NCBI RefSeq assembly: GCF_000218485.1
Contig: NZ_AFPB01000138.1
Location: forward strand, 26,790 to 90,789
DNA from: Aquimarina agarivorans
Lineage (GTDB): Bacteria > Bacteroidota > Bacteroidia > Flavobacteriales > Flavobacteriaceae
Reading direction: 5' to 3'
Length of the DNA: 64,000 nt
This document shows positions 37,878 through 48,540 of this stretch, one piece after another; positions within the stretch are counted from its first letter, which is position 1; each line of letters opens with the position of its first letter. Made by a program: the position numbers and the translations under genes. The notes under the pieces were generated by a model that had not been told where the DNA came from, made no database searches, and worked only from the letters and a program-made list of their open reading frames with translations.

Positions 37878-38702
37878 ATGTCAGTAAGAAAATTAAAACC
37901 AATCACCCCAGGACAGCGATTTAGAGTAGTAAATGGGTTTGACGCCATTACTACTGATAAGCCGGAGAAGAGTTTATTAGCTCCGAAAAAACGTACTGGA
38001 GGTCGAAACAGTCAAGGTAAAATGACCATGCGCTACAAAGGTGGTGGTCATAAAAGGCGTTACCGTATTATGGATTTCAAACGTGACAAGCACGGTGTGC
38101 CTGCAACGGTGGCTTCTATCCAATACGATCCAAACAGAACTGCATTTATTGCGCTTTTAAACTACCAAGATGGTGAAAAGCGTTATGTAATTGCTCAAAA
38201 TGGATTACAGGTAGGGCAAAACATAGTTTCAGGTGCTGATGTGGCTCCAGAAATTGGAAATGCAATGCCTTTAAGTGCTATTCCATTAGGTACAATTATT
38301 TCTTGTATTGAACTTCATCCAGGTCAGGGAGCTGTTATGGCTCGTAGTGCTGGTTCTTTTGCGCAATTAATGGCAAGGGATGGTAAGTTTGCTACGGTAA
38401 AACTACCTTCTGGTGAAGTAAGATTAATTCTAGTTACTTGTTTAGCAACAATTGGGGCTGTATCTAACAGTGATCATCAATTGTTAGTAGGGGGTAAAGC
38501 GGGTAGAACGCGTTGGTTAGGTCGTAGACCAAGAACAAGACCAGTAGCTATGAACCCGATTGATCATCCAATGGGTGGTGGTGAAGGACGTTCGTCCGGA
38601 GGTCACCCTCGTTCAAGAAAGGGCTTACCTGCTAAAGGATTCAGAACCCGTTCTAAAACGAAAGCAAGTAATAAGTATATTGTAGAACGTAGAAAGAAAT
38701 AA
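37878..38702 (+). CDS. rplB: 50S ribosomal protein L2
   Basis: 274 residues, full length. L2 is needed for subunit joining and supports peptidyl transfer. The segment [18 protein letters not shown] contains the conserved histidine near the catalytic centre. [20 protein letters not shown] marks the RNA-binding N-terminal part. Confidence 0.98.
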   Translation: MSVRKLKPITPGQRFRVVNGFDAITTDKPEKSLLAPKKRTGGRNSQGKMTMRYKGGGHKRRYRIMDFKRDKHGVPATVASIQYDPNRTAFIALLNYQDGEKRYVIAQNGLQVGQNIVSGADVAPEIGNAMPLSAIPLGTIISCIELHPGQGAVMARSAGSFAQLMARDGKFATVKLPSGEVRLILVTCLATIGAVSNSDHQLLVGGKAGRTRWLGRRPRTRPVAMNPIDHPMGGGEGRSSGGHPRSRKGLPAKGFRTRSKTKASNKYIVERRKK

Positions 38703-38705
38703 GAT

Positions 38706-38987
38706 ATGGCTCGTTCATTAAAAAAAGGACCTTACATTCACTATAAGTTAGAGAAAAAGGTCGCGGCAAACGTAGAGGCAAACAAAAAAACAGTGATTAA
38801 AACTTGGTCAAGAGCATCAATGATTAGTCCTGATTTTGTAGGTCAAACAATTGCTGTACACAATGGTCGTCAGTTTGTTCCTGTTTATGTAACTGAGAAC
38901 ATGGTAGGTCACAAATTAGGAGAATTTTCACCAACACGTTCTTATAGGGGGCATGGTGCTGATAAGAAAAATAAAGGTAAAAGATAA
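38706..38987 (+). CDS. rpsS: 30S ribosomal protein S19
   Basis: 93 residues. S19 works with S13 in the 30S head at the subunit interface. [19 protein letters not shown] and [15 protein letters not shown] are typical. Three bases after rplB. Confidence 0.97.
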   Translation: MARSLKKGPYIHYKLEKKVAANVEANKKTVIKTWSRASMISPDFVGQTIAVHNGRQFVPVYVTENMVGHKLGEFSPTRSYRGHGADKKNKGKR

Positions 38988-38994
38988 GTAAGCT

Positions 38995-39402
38995 ATGGGA
39001 GTTCGTAAAAAACAAATGGCTGACAGGATTAAGGAAGAGAAAAAGCAAATTGCTTTTGCTAAACTTAATAACTGTCCTACTTCGCCAAGAAAAATGCGCT
39101 TAGTAGCGGATTTAGTACGTGGTAAAAAAGTGGAAAATGCACTACAGATACTTAGATTTAGTCCTAAAGAAGCATCACGTCGTTTAGAAAAATTGTTATT
39201 GTCAGCTTTGGCAAATTGGCAAGCTAAAAACGAAGATGCAAGCATTGAAGATGCTGATCTTATTGTTTCTGAAATACGTGTTGATGGTGGAGCAATGTTA
39301 AAAAGATTGCGTCCAGCTCCACAAGGAAGAGCACACAGAATTAGAAAGCGTTCTAACCACGTTACTATTGTAGTTGGATCAAATAATAATACACAAAGCT
39401 AA
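38995..39402 (+). CDS. rplV: 50S ribosomal protein L22
   Basis: 135 residues. L22 has a hairpin reaching into the exit tunnel. The N-terminus is about 20 residues longer than in E. coli ([17 protein letters not shown] precedes the conserved ARLNN-like part). The core reads [19 protein letters not shown], and [20 protein letters not shown] is the tunnel hairpin. The start at 38995 fits the spacing to rpsS; the internal ATG (residue 8) is a possible alternative. Confidence 0.95.
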   Translation: MGVRKKQMADRIKEEKKQIAFAKLNNCPTSPRKMRLVADLVRGKKVENALQILRFSPKEASRRLEKLLLSALANWQAKNEDASIEDADLIVSEIRVDGGAMLKRLRPAPQGRAHRIRKRSNHVTIVVGSNNNTQS

Positions 39403-39411
39403 GATAAAGAT

Positions 39412-40137
39412 ATGGGACAAAAGACAAATCCAATCGGAAATCGCCTTGGTATCATCAGAGGATGGGAATCTAACTGGTACGGAGGTAATGACTATGGAGA
39501 TAAACTTGCTGAAGATGATAAAATCAGAAAGTATATCCATGCACGTTTATCAAAAGCTAGTGTATCGAGAGTAATTATTGAGCGTACGCTTAAGCTTGTA
39601 ACCGTTACTATCACTACAGCACGTCCAGGTATCATTATTGGTAAAGGGGGTCAAGAGGTAGACAAGTTAAAAGAAGAGCTTAAAAAAATTACAAGTAAAG
39701 AGGTTCAGTTGAACATCTTCGAAATTAAAAGGCCTGAACTTGATGCATTTTTAGTAGGTTCAAGTATTGCGCGTCAAATTGAGAATCGTATCTCTTACCG
39801 TCGTGCAATAAAAATGGCAATTGCGGCTGCAATGCGTATGAATGCTGAAGGTATTAAGGTATTAATTTCTGGACGTTTGAATGGTGCTGAAATGGCACGT
39901 TCAGAGTCGTACAAGGACGGTCGTATTCCGTTGTCTACATTCAGAGCTGATATTGACTATGCATTAGTTGAGGCGCATACTACTTACGGTAGAATGGGCA
40001 TCAAAGTATGGATCATGAAAGGTGAAGTATATGGTAAAAGGGAGCTTTCTCCTTTGGTAGGTTTATCAAAGAAGCAAGGTAAATCAGACCGAGGACAAGG
40101 AAGAGGTGGAAACAATAAACCACGTCGTAGAAAGTAA
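39412..40137 (+). CDS. rpsC: 30S ribosomal protein S3
   Basis: 241 residues. S3 forms part of the mRNA entry channel. The KH domain has [20 protein letters not shown] (GxxG loop), and the C-terminal domain has [15 protein letters not shown] basic Gly/Arg/Lys-rich tail ([15 protein letters not shown]) is longer than in E. coli. [13 protein letters not shown] is the canonical start. Confidence 0.98.
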   Translation: MGQKTNPIGNRLGIIRGWESNWYGGNDYGDKLAEDDKIRKYIHARLSKASVSRVIIERTLKLVTVTITTARPGIIIGKGGQEVDKLKEELKKITSKEVQLNIFEIKRPELDAFLVGSSIARQIENRISYRRAIKMAIAAAMRMNAEGIKVLISGRLNGAEMARSESYKDGRIPLSTFRADIDYALVEAHTTYGRMGIKVWIMKGEVYGKRELSPLVGLSKKQGKSDRGQGRGGNNKPRRRK

Positions 40138-40159
40138 TTTTATAAAGAAATTTTAGACA

Positions 40160-40579
40160 ATGTTACAGCCTAAAAGAACAAAATTCCGTAAACAACAAAA
40201 AGGACGTATGAAAGGTTTTGCTCAACGTGGGCATACACTATCAAACGGTACTTTCGGAATCAAATCGTTGGATTCAAATTTTGTAACTGCAAGACAAATA
40301 GAAGCTGCGCGTATTGCTGCTACTCGTTATATGAAAAGAGAAGGTTCGTTATGGATTATGATTTTTCCAGACAAACCAATTACAAAAAAGCCTCTTGAAG
40401 TACGTATGGGTAAGGGTAAAGGTGCTGTTGAATATTGGGCTGCAGTTGTTAAACCAGGAAGAATTTTATTTGAAATTGCTGGAGTGCCATTTGACACTGC
40501 AAAGGAAGCTTTGCGTTTAGCAGCTCAAAAATTACCTGTAAAAACTAAGTTTATCGTAGCTAGAGATTATCAAGCTTAA
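40160..40579 (+). CDS. rplP: 50S ribosomal protein L16
   Basis: 139 residues. L16 organises the A-site region of the 50[20 protein letters not shown] starts the protein, and [19 protein letters not shown] is the conserved loop with the arginine used for hydroxylation in some bacteria. Confidence 0.97.
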   Translation: MLQPKRTKFRKQQKGRMKGFAQRGHTLSNGTFGIKSLDSNFVTARQIEAARIAATRYMKREGSLWIMIFPDKPITKKPLEVRMGKGKGAVEYWAAVVKPGRILFEIAGVPFDTAKEALRLAAQKLPVKTKFIVARDYQA

Positions 40580-40589
40580 TATTTGAATT

Positions 40590-40784
40590 ATGAAACAATC
40601 AGAAATTAAAGGTCTGTCTGTGGCTGAATTACAAGAAGAACTTGGTAAATCAAAACAAGCGTATTCTGAATTAAAAATGGCTCACGCACTTTCTCCATTA
40701 GAGAATCCATTACAAATCCGTAATGCAAGAAAATCTATTGCAAGATTGTCAACTGAGTTAACTAAACGTGAATTAAACGCTTAA
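40590..40784 (+). CDS. rpmC: 50S ribosomal protein L29
   Basis: 64 residues, two helices. L29 lies near the tunnel exit beside L23. [18 protein letters not shown] and [19 protein letters not shown] fit the family. Confidence 0.95.
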   Translation: MKQSEIKGLSVAELQEELGKSKQAYSELKMAHALSPLENPLQIRNARKSIARLSTELTKRELNA

Positions 40785-40797
40785 TTCTGCTGAAAAG

Positions 40798-41055
40798 ATG
40801 GAAAAAAGAAATTTAAGAAAAGAACGTATCGGTGTGGTTACTAGTAACAAAATGGAGAAATCTATTGTTGTTTCTGAAGTAAAAAAAGTAAAACACCCTA
40901 TGTACGGAAAGTTCGTGTTAAAAACTAAAAAATACGTTGCGCACGACGAAACAAATGACTGTAACATAGGCGATACTGTAAGGATTATGGAAACACGTCC
41001 TTTAAGTAAGTCAAAATGTTGGAGATTAGTTGAAGTAATAGAAAGAGCGAAGTAA
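40798..41055 (+). CDS. rpsQ: 30S ribosomal protein S17
   Basis: 85 residues, OB fold, primary 16S rRNA binder. [19 protein letters not shown] and [20 protein letters not shown] are conserved. One base separates it from rplN. Confidence 0.97.
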   Translation: MEKRNLRKERIGVVTSNKMEKSIVVSEVKKVKHPMYGKFVLKTKKYVAHDETNDCNIGDTVRIMETRPLSKSKCWRLVEVIERAK

Positions 41056-41056
41056 C

Positions 41057-41425
41057 ATGGTACAACAAGAGTCTAGATTAAGAGTAGCTGATAATACAGG
41101 TGGTAAGGAAGTCCTTACAATACGTGTATTGGGTGGTACGAAAAAAAGATACGCCTCTGTAGGTGACAAGATCGTTGTCAGCATTAAAGAGGCTGCTCCA
41201 AACGGAAGCGTTAAAAAAGGAGCGGTTTCAACTGCAGTTGTAGTTCGTACCAAAAAAGAAGTGCGTAGAGCCGATGGATCGTATATCCGTTTCGATGATA
41301 ATGCTTGTGTCCTTTTAGGTGCAAACGGCGAAATGAGAGGTACACGTGTATTTGGTCCTGTTGCAAGAGAGCTTCGTGACAAACAGTTCATGAAGATTGT
41401 TTCACTGGCACCTGAAGTGCTTTAA
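41057..41425 (+). CDS. rplN: 50S ribosomal protein L14
   Basis: 122 residues. L14 forms an inter-subunit bridge and is the docking site of Rsf[20 protein letters not shown] and [20 protein letters not shown] are canonical. Confidence 0.98.
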   Translation: MVQQESRLRVADNTGGKEVLTIRVLGGTKKRYASVGDKIVVSIKEAAPNGSVKKGAVSTAVVVRTKKEVRRADGSYIRFDDNACVLLGANGEMRGTRVFGPVARELRDKQFMKIVSLAPEVL

Positions 41426-41436
41426 TCATTTATAAA

Positions 41437-41751
41437 ATGGCAAAATTAAAGATCAAAACAGGCGACTTGGTAAAAGTAGTAGCCGGTGATGACAAAGGTC
41501 AGGAAGGAAAAGTACAAAAGGTATTTATTGAAAAAAACAAGGCTATCGTTGAAGGTGTAAACCTAGTTTCAAAACACAATAAGCCTAGTGCTGCTAACCC
41601 TCAGGGAGGAATTGTAAAAAAGGAAGCGCCAATTCATATTTCGAATTTAGCTTTGGTTGATCCTAAATCTGGTGATGCTACACGTGTAGGTTACCGTATT
41701 GAAGGAGACAAAAAAGTGCGTTTTTCTAAAAAATCTAATGAAGTAATATAG
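41437..41751 (+). CDS. rplX: 50S ribosomal protein L24
   Basis: 104 residues, KOW domain ([20 protein letters not shown], residues 7-26). L24 starts 50S assembly. Two bases before rplE. Confidence 0.97.
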   Translation: MAKLKIKTGDLVKVVAGDDKGQEGKVQKVFIEKNKAIVEGVNLVSKHNKPSAANPQGGIVKKEAPIHISNLALVDPKSGDATRVGYRIEGDKKVRFSKKSNEVI

Positions 41752-41753
41752 TT

Positions 41754-42305
41754 ATGTCTTATACAGTTAGACTTAAGGAAGAGTATAAGGATCGAGTGAT
41801 CGCTGCTCTTAAAGAAGAATACAGCTATGGTAACATCATGCAAGTGCCAAAACTTGTAAAAATAGTTTTGAGTAGAGGTGTTGGTGGTGCTGTTGCAGAC
41901 AAAAAATTGATTGATTACGCAGTAGATGAATTTACAACTATCACGGGTCAAAAAGCAGTATCTACCATTTCTAAAAAAGATGTTGCATCTTTTAAATTAA
42001 GAAAAGGTATGCCTATAGGAGCTAAAGTAACTTTACGTGGGGATCGTATGTACGAATTCTTAGATCGTTTAGTCACTGTGGCTTTACCACGTGTGCGTGA
42101 TTTTCAAGGAATTAAAGCTACTGGTTTTGATGGAAGAGGAAATTATTCTATGGGTGTTACAGAGCAAATTATCTTTCCAGAAATTGATATCGATAAGGTA
42201 AATAAAATTTCGGGATTAGATATAACCTTCGTAACTTCCGCGCCAACAGATAGCGAAGCTAAATCATTATTAACTCAATTAGGGTTACCTTTTAAAAAGA
42301 ATTAA
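41754..42305 (+). CDS. rplE: 50S ribosomal protein L5
   Basis: 183 residues. L5 binds 5S rRNA and P-site tRNA. The segments [19 protein letters not shown] and [20 protein letters not shown] are typical. Two bases before rpsN. Confidence 0.97.
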   Translation: MSYTVRLKEEYKDRVIAALKEEYSYGNIMQVPKLVKIVLSRGVGGAVADKKLIDYAVDEFTTITGQKAVSTISKKDVASFKLRKGMPIGAKVTLRGDRMYEFLDRLVTVALPRVRDFQGIKATGFDGRGNYSMGVTEQIIFPEIDIDKVNKISGLDITFVTSAPTDSEAKSLLTQLGLPFKKN

Positions 42306-42307
42306 TT

Positions 42308-42577
42308 ATGGCTAAAGAATCAATGAAAGCCCGTGAGGTAAAAAGAGCAAAAACGGTTGCTAAATATGCTGAAAAAAGAAAAGCTTTGAAAGAAGCTGGT
42401 GATTATGAAGCATTGCAAAAGTTACCTAAAAATGCTTCTCCAATTCGTCAGCATAACCGTTGTAAATTAACGGGAAGACCAAAAGGGTATATGCGTCAGT
42501 TTGGAATCTCTCGTGTAACATTCCGTGAAATGGCAAACCAAGGATTAATCCCTGGGGTAACCAAAGCAAGTTGGTAA
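42308..42577 (+). CDS. rpsN: 30S ribosomal protein S14, zinc-free long form
   Basis: 89 residues. The C-terminal core [20 protein letters not shown] is conserved, and the N-terminus is the long helical type. The two CxxC pairs of the zinc form are missing (one Cys only), so this is the zinc-independent version. No second copy is in the window. Confidence 0.96.
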   Translation: MAKESMKAREVKRAKTVAKYAEKRKALKEAGDYEALQKLPKNASPIRQHNRCKLTGRPKGYMRQFGISRVTFREMANQGLIPGVTKASW

Positions 42578-42638
42578 ATACTATTAATTGGTAAAAGGTT
42601 TGGCTATTGTCGAAAACCATTACCGCAAATAACTATAA

Positions 42639-43037
42639 ATGAATACAGATCCTATTGCAGATTTTTTAACTAGAATCAGAAATGCAAATGCAGCAAAACA
42701 CAGAGTTGTTGAAATTCCTGCTTCAAAAGTTAAAAAAGAGATCACTAAAATATTATTCGATCAAGGATATATTTTAAGTTACAAATTCGAAGATACAACC
42801 GCTCAAGGAAGTATTAAGATTGCATTAAAGTACAATAAGTTCACTAAAGAACCTGTAATTCAGGAATTACAGCGTATTAGTAAGCCAGGTTTACGTAAGT
42901 ATGCCGGTTCAAGTGAAATTCCACGTATATTAAATGGTTTAGGGATTGCTATCGTTTCTACTTCTCACGGTGTAATGACAGGTAAGCAAGCTAAACGAGA
43001 TAATGTTGGAGGTGAGGTACTTTGTTACGTTTATTAA
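42639..43037 (+). CDS. rpsH: 30S ribosomal protein S8
   Basis: 132 residues. S8 binds 16S helix 21 and in E. coli represses the spc operon. [20 protein letters not shown] and the C-terminal [20 protein letters not shown] are conserved. Confidence 0.97.
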   Translation: MNTDPIADFLTRIRNANAAKHRVVEIPASKVKKEITKILFDQGYILSYKFEDTTAQGSIKIALKYNKFTKEPVIQELQRISKPGLRKYAGSSEIPRILNGLGIAIVSTSHGVMTGKQAKRDNVGGEVLCYVY

Positions 43038-43055
43038 CAGTAAAAAGACACAGAA

Positions 43056-43598
43056 ATGTCAAGAATAGGAAAAAATCCAGTAACTATACCGTCTGGTGTC
43101 ACAGTTGATGTGAAAGGGAATAACGTTACTGTTAAAGGAAAATTAGGAGAGTTGTCTCAAGAAATTGGAGATATCTCTGCTGTTGTTGAAGGTGATACAA
43201 TCACTTTGGATAGACCATCTGAAGGAAAAGCACATAAAGCTCAACACGGTTTATATCGTGCATTACTTGCTAATATGGTTCAGGGTGTATCCGAAGGATT
43301 TACAAAAGAGTTGGAATTGGTTGGTGTAGGTTACAGAGCATCAAACCAAGGACAAAAGCTTGACTTAGCTTTAGGTTTTTCTCACAATATTGTGATTGAT
43401 TTAGCACCAGAAATTAAAGTTGAAACAATTTCTGAAAAAGGTAAAAATCCAATTATCAAGCTGTCATCTTTTGATAAGCAGTTAGTAGGTGAAGTTGCTG
43501 CTAAAATTAGATCATTCCGTAAGCCTGAACCTTATAAAGGAAAGGGAATTAAGTTTGTAGGTGAAGAATTAAGAAGAAAAGCAGGTAAATCTGCATAA
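43056..43598 (+). CDS. rplF: 50S ribosomal protein L6
   Basis: 180 residues in two similar domains. L6 lies near the factor-binding site. MSRIGKNPVTIPSGVTVDV and the ending EPYKGKGIKFVGEELRRKAG are canonical. Confidence 0.97.
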   Translation: MSRIGKNPVTIPSGVTVDVKGNNVTVKGKLGELSQEIGDISAVVEGDTITLDRPSEGKAHKAQHGLYRALLANMVQGVSEGFTKELELVGVGYRASNQGQKLDLALGFSHNIVIDLAPEIKVETISEKGKNPIIKLSSFDKQLVGEVAAKIRSFRKPEPYKGKGIKFVGEELRRKAGKSA

Positions 43599-43608
43599 TA
43601 ACTAAGTT

Positions 43609-43965
43609 ATGGCATTCTCAAAAGAATCAAGAAGATTAAAGATAAGAAAGCGTATACGTGGTGCCGTTAGTGGTACGGCGGAACGTCCTAGACTTTCAGT
43701 TTATAGAAGTAACAAAGAGATATATGCTCAAATTGTTAATGATGTAGATGGAAATACATTAGTAGCAGCTTCATCACGTGATAAAGCAATTGCTGATGCC
43801 ACAGGAACCAAAATTGAAATTGCAAATCTAGTAGGAAAAGCAATCGCTGAAAAGGCTGTTAAAGCTGGAGTAGAAGTTGTTGCTTTTGATAGAGGTGGTT
43901 ACCTTTACCACGGTAGAATAAAATCATTAGCTGAAGGAGCTAGAGAAGCAGGACTTAAATTCTAA
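43609..43965 (+). CDS. rplR: 50S ribosomal protein L18
   Basis: 118 residues, binds 5S r[23 protein letters not shown] and [20 protein letters not shown] are conserved. Five bases before rpsE. Confidence 0.97.
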   Translation: MAFSKESRRLKIRKRIRGAVSGTAERPRLSVYRSNKEIYAQIVNDVDGNTLVAASSRDKAIADATGTKIEIANLVGKAIAEKAVKAGVEVVAFDRGGYLYHGRIKSLAEGAREAGLKF

Positions 43966-43970
43966 GAAAG

Positions 43971-44495
43971 ATGTATCAAAAATATAAAAACGCAGAATTA
44001 GTAAAGCCTAGTGGTCTTGATTTAAAAGATCGATTAGTAGGTGTTCAACGTGTTACTAAAGTAACAAAGGGTGGACGTGCTTTTGGATTTTCGGCTATCG
44101 TTGTAGTTGGTGATGAAAATGGTGTTGTTGGTCATGGTTTAGGAAAATCAAAGGAAGTTGCTGAAGCTATTGCAAAAGCAGTAGAGGATGCAAAAAAGAA
44201 TTTGGTACGTATCCCATTAAATAAAGGAACACTGCCTCATGAGCAAAAAGGGAAATATGGTGGTGCCAGAGTGTTGTTATTACCTGCCGCAAAAGGTACA
44301 GGGGTAATAGCAGGTGGAGCTATCCGTGCGGTATTGGAAGCAGTTGGTGTACATGATGTAATGTCAAAAAACCAAGGATCTTCAAACCCACATAACGTGG
44401 TTAAGGCAACATTTGATGCTTTATTGCGTTTACGTTCTGCTCAGCAAGTAGCAACGCAAAGAGGAATATCATTAGATAAAGTGTTTAACGGTTAA
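43971..44495 (+). CDS. rpsE: 30S ribosomal protein S5
   Basis: 174 residues. S5 helps translational accuracy and mRNA unwinding. [20 protein letters not shown] is the RNA-binding N-terminal part, and [20 protein letters not shown] marks the C-terminal domain. Confidence 0.97.
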   Translation: MYQKYKNAELVKPSGLDLKDRLVGVQRVTKVTKGGRAFGFSAIVVVGDENGVVGHGLGKSKEVAEAIAKAVEDAKKNLVRIPLNKGTLPHEQKGKYGGARVLLLPAAKGTGVIAGGAIRAVLEAVGVHDVMSKNQGSSNPHNVVKATFDALLRLRSAQQVATQRGISLDKVFNG

Positions 44496-44504
44496 TATAA
44501 AATT

Positions 44505-44684
44505 ATGGCGACAATAAAAGTAACTAAGGTGAAAAGTGCTATAAACCGTACAGCGAACCAAAAAAGAATTTTAGAGTCTTTAGGGCTTAAAACAATTGGT
44601 CAAACTGTAGAGCACACTGATAGTCCAAGCATACTTGGAATGATAAATAAAGTGCAACATTTAGTTTCTGTTGAAACGATTTAA
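44505..44684 (+). CDS. rpmD: 50S ribosomal protein L30
   Basis: 59 residues, starting MATIKVTKVKSAINRTANQK and ending HLVSVETI. It has the short ferredoxin-like L30 fold, with SLGLKTIGQTVEHTD as the family segment. It sits in the expected place between rpsE and rplO. It is shorter than the usual cut-off for listing open frames. Confidence 0.95.
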   Translation: MATIKVTKVKSAINRTANQKRILESLGLKTIGQTVEHTDSPSILGMINKVQHLVSVETI

Positions 44685-44695
44685 AACGAATAAAG

Positions 44696-45148
44696 ATGAA
44701 TTTAAGTAACTTAAAGCCTGCTTCGGGCTCAGTTAAAAGTCAGGGAAAGCGTTTAGGTCGTGGACAAGGTTCTGGTAAAAGTGGTACCGCTGCACGTGGA
44801 CACAAAGGAGCTAAGTCTCGTTCTGGTTATTCCAGAAAAATAGGTTTTGAAGGTGGTCAAATGCCATTGCAAAGACGTGTACCTAAGTTTGGTTTTACAA
44901 ACATTAACAGAAAAGAATATCAAGGTGTAAATTTAGATACATTACAGGCATATGTTGATGCGGGTAAGTTTTCTGATACGGTTGATTTTGATGCACTAGT
45001 GGCAGCAAGATTAGCCGGCAAAAACGAATTAGTAAAGATACTAGGAAGAGGAGAGTTAAAAGCTAAGTTGAAAGTATCAGCTCATAAATTTACTGCTTCT
45101 GCCAAGCAAGCAATTGAAGCAGCGGGTGGAGAAGCAATAACTCTTTAA
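44696..45148 (+). CDS. rplO: 50S ribosomal protein L15
   Basis: 150 residues. L15 is a late-assembly 50S protein. RLGRGQGSGKSGTAARGHKG (residues 19-38) and FEGGQMPLQRRVPKFGF are conserved. Ten bases before secY. Confidence 0.97.
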   Translation: MNLSNLKPASGSVKSQGKRLGRGQGSGKSGTAARGHKGAKSRSGYSRKIGFEGGQMPLQRRVPKFGFTNINRKEYQGVNLDTLQAYVDAGKFSDTVDFDALVAARLAGKNELVKILGRGELKAKLKVSAHKFTASAKQAIEAAGGEAITL

Positions 45149-45158
45149 TAACAACTTT

Positions 45159-46499
45159 ATGAAGTTTATTGAAACTATTAAGAATATCTGGAAAATAGAT
45201 GAGTTACGTAACCGTATTGGTTTAACTCTTGGTTTATTGCTAGTGTATCGTTTTGGTGCACAAGTAGTGCTCCCAGGTATCGATGCTGCTCAATTAGCAC
45301 AATTAGGAACACAAACACAAGATGGTTTGTTGGGACTGCTCAATGCCTTTACAGGAGGAGCGTTTGCTAATGCATCGGTTTTTGCGTTAGGTATTATGCC
45401 TTATATTTCAGCATCGATTGTTGTTCAGTTAATGGGAATAGCTATTCCTTATTTACAAAAACTACAAAAAGAAGGTGAAAGTGGACGTAAAAAAATTAAT
45501 CAGATTACGCGTTGGTTAACAATTGGTATTACTTTGGTTCAAGGGCCAAGTTATATTTATAATCTGTTTAACACATTGCCAGAGTCTGCATTTGTAATGG
45601 GTAATTCAGTTGCCTTTATAGCTTCTTCGGTAATTATTATTACAACAGGTTGTATTTTTGCAATGTGGTTGGGTGAACGTATCACAGAAAAAGGTATTGG
45701 TAATGGTATTTCACTTTTAATTATGGTGGGTATTATTGCTACACTGCCTCAGGTATTTATCCAAAACTTAATTTCTCGCGTAAGCGGTGAAGAAGGTGGT
45801 GGATTGATAATGGTTTTAATTGAACTTGTAATATGGTTTGTCATTATTTTGGCTTCTATATTGTTAGTAATGGCTGTACGTCAAGTGCCTGTGCAATACG
45901 CACGTAGAACTGCTGATGGAGGTTATGAAAAAAATATATTTGGTTCACGCCAGTATATCCCTTTAAAGCTAAATGCGTCGGGTGTAATGCCAATTATATT
46001 TGCACAAGCAATTATGTTTGTGCCAGCAGCAGTGGCAGGTTTGTCTCAAACTGAAACTGCTCAAGGGATTACTGCTGCTTTTAGCAATATATTCGGTTTT
46101 TGGTATAATTTGGTGTTTGGTTTGTTAATCATAGTATTTACGTACTTTTACACCGCAATTACAGTGCCTACAAATAAAATGGCGGATGATCTTAAAAGAA
46201 GTGGCGGTTTTGTACCTGGTTTTAGGCCAGGAACGGAAACTTCTGAATACTTGGATAAGATTATGTCTCAAATTACATTTCCAGGGTCAATTTTTCTTGC
46301 ACTTATAGCTATTTTTCCTGCTATTGCAGTGAGTTTGTTGGGTGTTCAGCAAGGTTGGGCTTTATTTTTTGGAGGAACTTCGTTATTGATTATGGTAGGT
46401 GTTGCAATAGACACGGTACAACAGGTAAATTCTTATTTGTTAAACCGTCATTATGATGGCTTGATGAAAACAGGTAGTAAAAGAAAAGCGGTAGCTTAA
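45159..46499 (+). CDS. secY: Protein translocase channel subunit SecY
   Basis: 446 residues, ten membrane segments, inner membrane. It is the channel for secreted and membrane proteins. LGIMPYISASIVVQLM lies in TM2, and the cytoplasmic loop with QVPVQYARR followed by SRQYIPLKLNASGVMPIIFA is the SecA/ribosome contact region. It sits inside the ribosomal operon as in most bacteria. Confidence 0.98.
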   Translation: MKFIETIKNIWKIDELRNRIGLTLGLLLVYRFGAQVVLPGIDAAQLAQLGTQTQDGLLGLLNAFTGGAFANASVFALGIMPYISASIVVQLMGIAIPYLQKLQKEGESGRKKINQITRWLTIGITLVQGPSYIYNLFNTLPESAFVMGNSVAFIASSVIIITTGCIFAMWLGERITEKGIGNGISLLIMVGIIATLPQVFIQNLISRVSGEEGGGLIMVLIELVIWFVIILASILLVMAVRQVPVQYARRTADGGYEKNIFGSRQYIPLKLNASGVMPIIFAQAIMFVPAAVAGLSQTETAQGITAAFSNIFGFWYNLVFGLLIIVFTYFYTAITVPTNKMADDLKRSGGFVPGFRPGTETSEYLDKIMSQITFPGSIFLALIAIFPAIAVSLLGVQQGWALFFGGTSLLIMVGVAIDTVQQVNSYLLNRHYDGLMKTGSKRKAVA

Positions 46500-46577
46500 T
46501 TTAGTACAGTGTAGTCAGTATAAAGTACAAAGAAATTTTACTGACAACTGACAACTTTAAACTGATAACTAAAAAGA

Positions 46578-46793
46578 ATGGCAAAACAACCAGCAATTGA
46601 ACAAGACGGAAGCATAATTGAAGCATTATCAAATGCAATGTTCCGTGTTGAATTAGAAAACGGTCACGTAGTGACCGCTCATATCTCAGGGAAAATGCGT
46701 ATGCATTACATTAAATTGCTTCCTGGGGATAAAGTTAAATTAGAAATGAGTCCTTACGACTTATCGAAGGCAAGAATAACCTATAGATACTAA
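46578..46793 (+). CDS. infA: Translation initiation factor IF-1
   Basis: 71 residues, OB fold; blocks the A site during initiation. [20 protein letters not shown] and the end [10 protein letters not shown] are canonical. A 78-base gap separates it from secY, and two bases from rpmJ. Confidence 0.97.
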   Translation: MAKQPAIEQDGSIIEALSNAMFRVELENGHVVTAHISGKMRMHYIKLLPGDKVKLEMSPYDLSKARITYRY

Positions 46794-46795
46794 TT

Positions 46796-46912
46796 ATGAA
46801 AGTTAGAGCATCATTAAAGAAAAGAAGTGCTGACTGCAAGATTGTACGCAGAAAAGGACGTCTTTACGTAATTAATAAAAAGAATCCTAGATTTAAACAA
46901 AGACAAGGGTAA
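46796..46912 (+). CDS. rpmJ: 50S ribosomal protein L36, zinc-free form
   Basis: 38 residues: it starts [20 protein letters not shown] and ends NPRFKQRQG. Only one of the zinc ligands of classical L36 remains (one Cys), so it should not bind zinc. It is very short but lies in the conserved place between infA and rpsM, with gaps of two bases on each side. Confidence 0.95.
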   Translation: MKVRASLKKRSADCKIVRRKGRLYVINKKNPRFKQRQG

Positions 46913-46914
46913 TT

Positions 46915-47289
46915 ATGGCAAGAATTGCAGGGGTAGATATACCTAAACAAAAGCGAGGAGTTATAGCATTAACCTATATCTTCGGAATTGGAAGTAGTAG
47001 AGCGAAAGAAATTTTAGCAACAGCTAAAGTGGATGAAGATATCAAAGTTTCTGACTGGAATGATGATCAAATCGGAGCTATTCGTGAAGCCGTTAGTCAA
47101 TACACTATTGAAGGGGAGTTGCGTTCTGAAACTCAATTGAACATTAAGCGTTTAATGGATATCGGATGTTACAGAGGAATTCGTCATAGAGCTGGTTTGC
47201 CTTTAAGAGGTCAGCGTACTAAGAATAACTCTAGAACTAGAAAAGGTAAAAGAAAAACGGTTGCTAACAAGAAAAAAGTAACTAAATAA
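46915..47289 (+). CDS. rpsM: 30S ribosomal protein S13
   Basis: 124 residues. S13 contacts the 50S head bridge and P-site t[23 protein letters not shown] and [20 protein letters not shown] are conserved. Confidence 0.97.
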   Translation: MARIAGVDIPKQKRGVIALTYIFGIGSSRAKEILATAKVDEDIKVSDWNDDQIGAIREAVSQYTIEGELRSETQLNIKRLMDIGCYRGIRHRAGLPLRGQRTKNNSRTRKGKRKTVANKKKVTK

Positions 47290-47359
47290 TAATTAGAAAT
47301 TGTATTGGTGCCAATGCTTAGTGCGTTAATTTCAATACTTATTTCTAAATAACAAAAGT

Positions 47360-47743
47360 ATGGCAAAGTCGACTACAAAAAAACGTAAGGTAATTGTGGA
47401 AGCAGTAGGTGAAGCTCATGTAACTGCCTCATTCAATAACATTATTGTTTCTTTAACAAATAAAAAAGGTGACGTGATTTCATGGTCATCTGCTGGTAAA
47501 ATGGGATTCAGAGGTTCTAAAAAAAACACTCCTTATGCAGCACAATTGGCTGCTGAAGATGCTGCAAAAGTAGCTTCGGAAGCAGGATTGAAAAAAGTAA
47601 AAGTTTATGTGAAAGGTCCAGGAAATGGGCGTGAATCTGCAATTAGAACTTTACATAATTCAGGAATTGAAGTATCGGAAATCATTGATGTTACTCCTAT
47701 GCCACACAATGGTTGTCGTCCACCAAAAAGACGAAGAGTCTAA
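47360..47743 (+). CDS. rpsK: 30S ribosomal protein S11
   Basis: 127 residues, platform protein near the Shine-Dalgarno cleft. [20 protein letters not shown] and the end [18 protein letters not shown] are conserved. Confidence 0.97.
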   Translation: MAKSTTKKRKVIVEAVGEAHVTASFNNIIVSLTNKKGDVISWSSAGKMGFRGSKKNTPYAAQLAAEDAAKVASEAGLKKVKVYVKGPGNGRESAIRTLHNSGIEVSEIIDVTPMPHNGCRPPKRRRV

Positions 47744-47840
47744 TTAACTTTAATTTATTATCTTTGGGGCTTTTGTTTATCGAAGGAAAGTGACCTTAAT
47801 TCATAAACACCCAATTAATTTTTAATCTATTTTTATAGTA

Positions 47841-48446
47841 ATGGCAAGATATACTGGTCCAAAAACTAAAATTGCCCGAAAATTCGGACAAGCTATTTTC
47901 GGAGACGATAAGTCGTTTGAAAAAAGAAATTATCCTCCAGGACAACACGGTAACAACCGTAGAAGAGGAAAGAAAAGTGAATATGCTATTCAATTAATGG
48001 AAAAGCAAAAAGCTAAGTATACTTATGGAATTTTAGAAAAACAATTCCGTAATATGTTCGATAAAGCAACACGAGCTACTGGAATTACGGGTGAAGTATT
48101 ACTTCAATTATGTGAATCTCGTTTAGATAATGTAGCGTACAGAATGGGATTATCCCCATCTCGTAGTGGTGCTCGTCAATTGGTTTCTCACCGCCATATT
48201 ACTGTTAATGGTGATATAGTGAATATACCTTCTTACCAAGTAAAACCAGGTGATGTAGTTGGTGTAAGAGAAAAATCTAAATCTTTAGAGGTAATCAATA
48301 ATTCTTTATCTGCAAGTAGTGTGGTTTATGAGTGGATTACATGGAATAGCGCCACTAAAGAGGGTACTTTTGTATCCGTACCACAACGTATTCAGATTCC
48401 TGAAACGATTAATGAGCAGTTCATCGTCGAGCTTTACTCAAAATAA
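47841..48446 (+). CDS. rpsD: 30S ribosomal protein S4, zinc-free form
   Basis: 201 residues. S4 nucleates 30S assembly and in E. coli represses the alpha operon. [20 protein letters not shown] and the S4 domain ([20 protein letters not shown]) are clear. The N-terminal zinc cysteines are absent. Together with S14 and L36 this makes three zinc-free ribosomal proteins in one operon. Confidence 0.97.
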   Translation: MARYTGPKTKIARKFGQAIFGDDKSFEKRNYPPGQHGNNRRRGKKSEYAIQLMEKQKAKYTYGILEKQFRNMFDKATRATGITGEVLLQLCESRLDNVAYRMGLSPSRSGARQLVSHRHITVNGDIVNIPSYQVKPGDVVGVREKSKSLEVINNSLSASSVVYEWITWNSATKEGTFVSVPQRIQIPETINEQFIVELYSK

Positions 48447-48540
48447 TAACATTTATCATATTGGTATTTAGCCAAAGGGTTTTTTGCTTTTCTTCATGCA
48501 TACAAACCGCGCAACTAAATAACAATTAAAACGAAGAAAT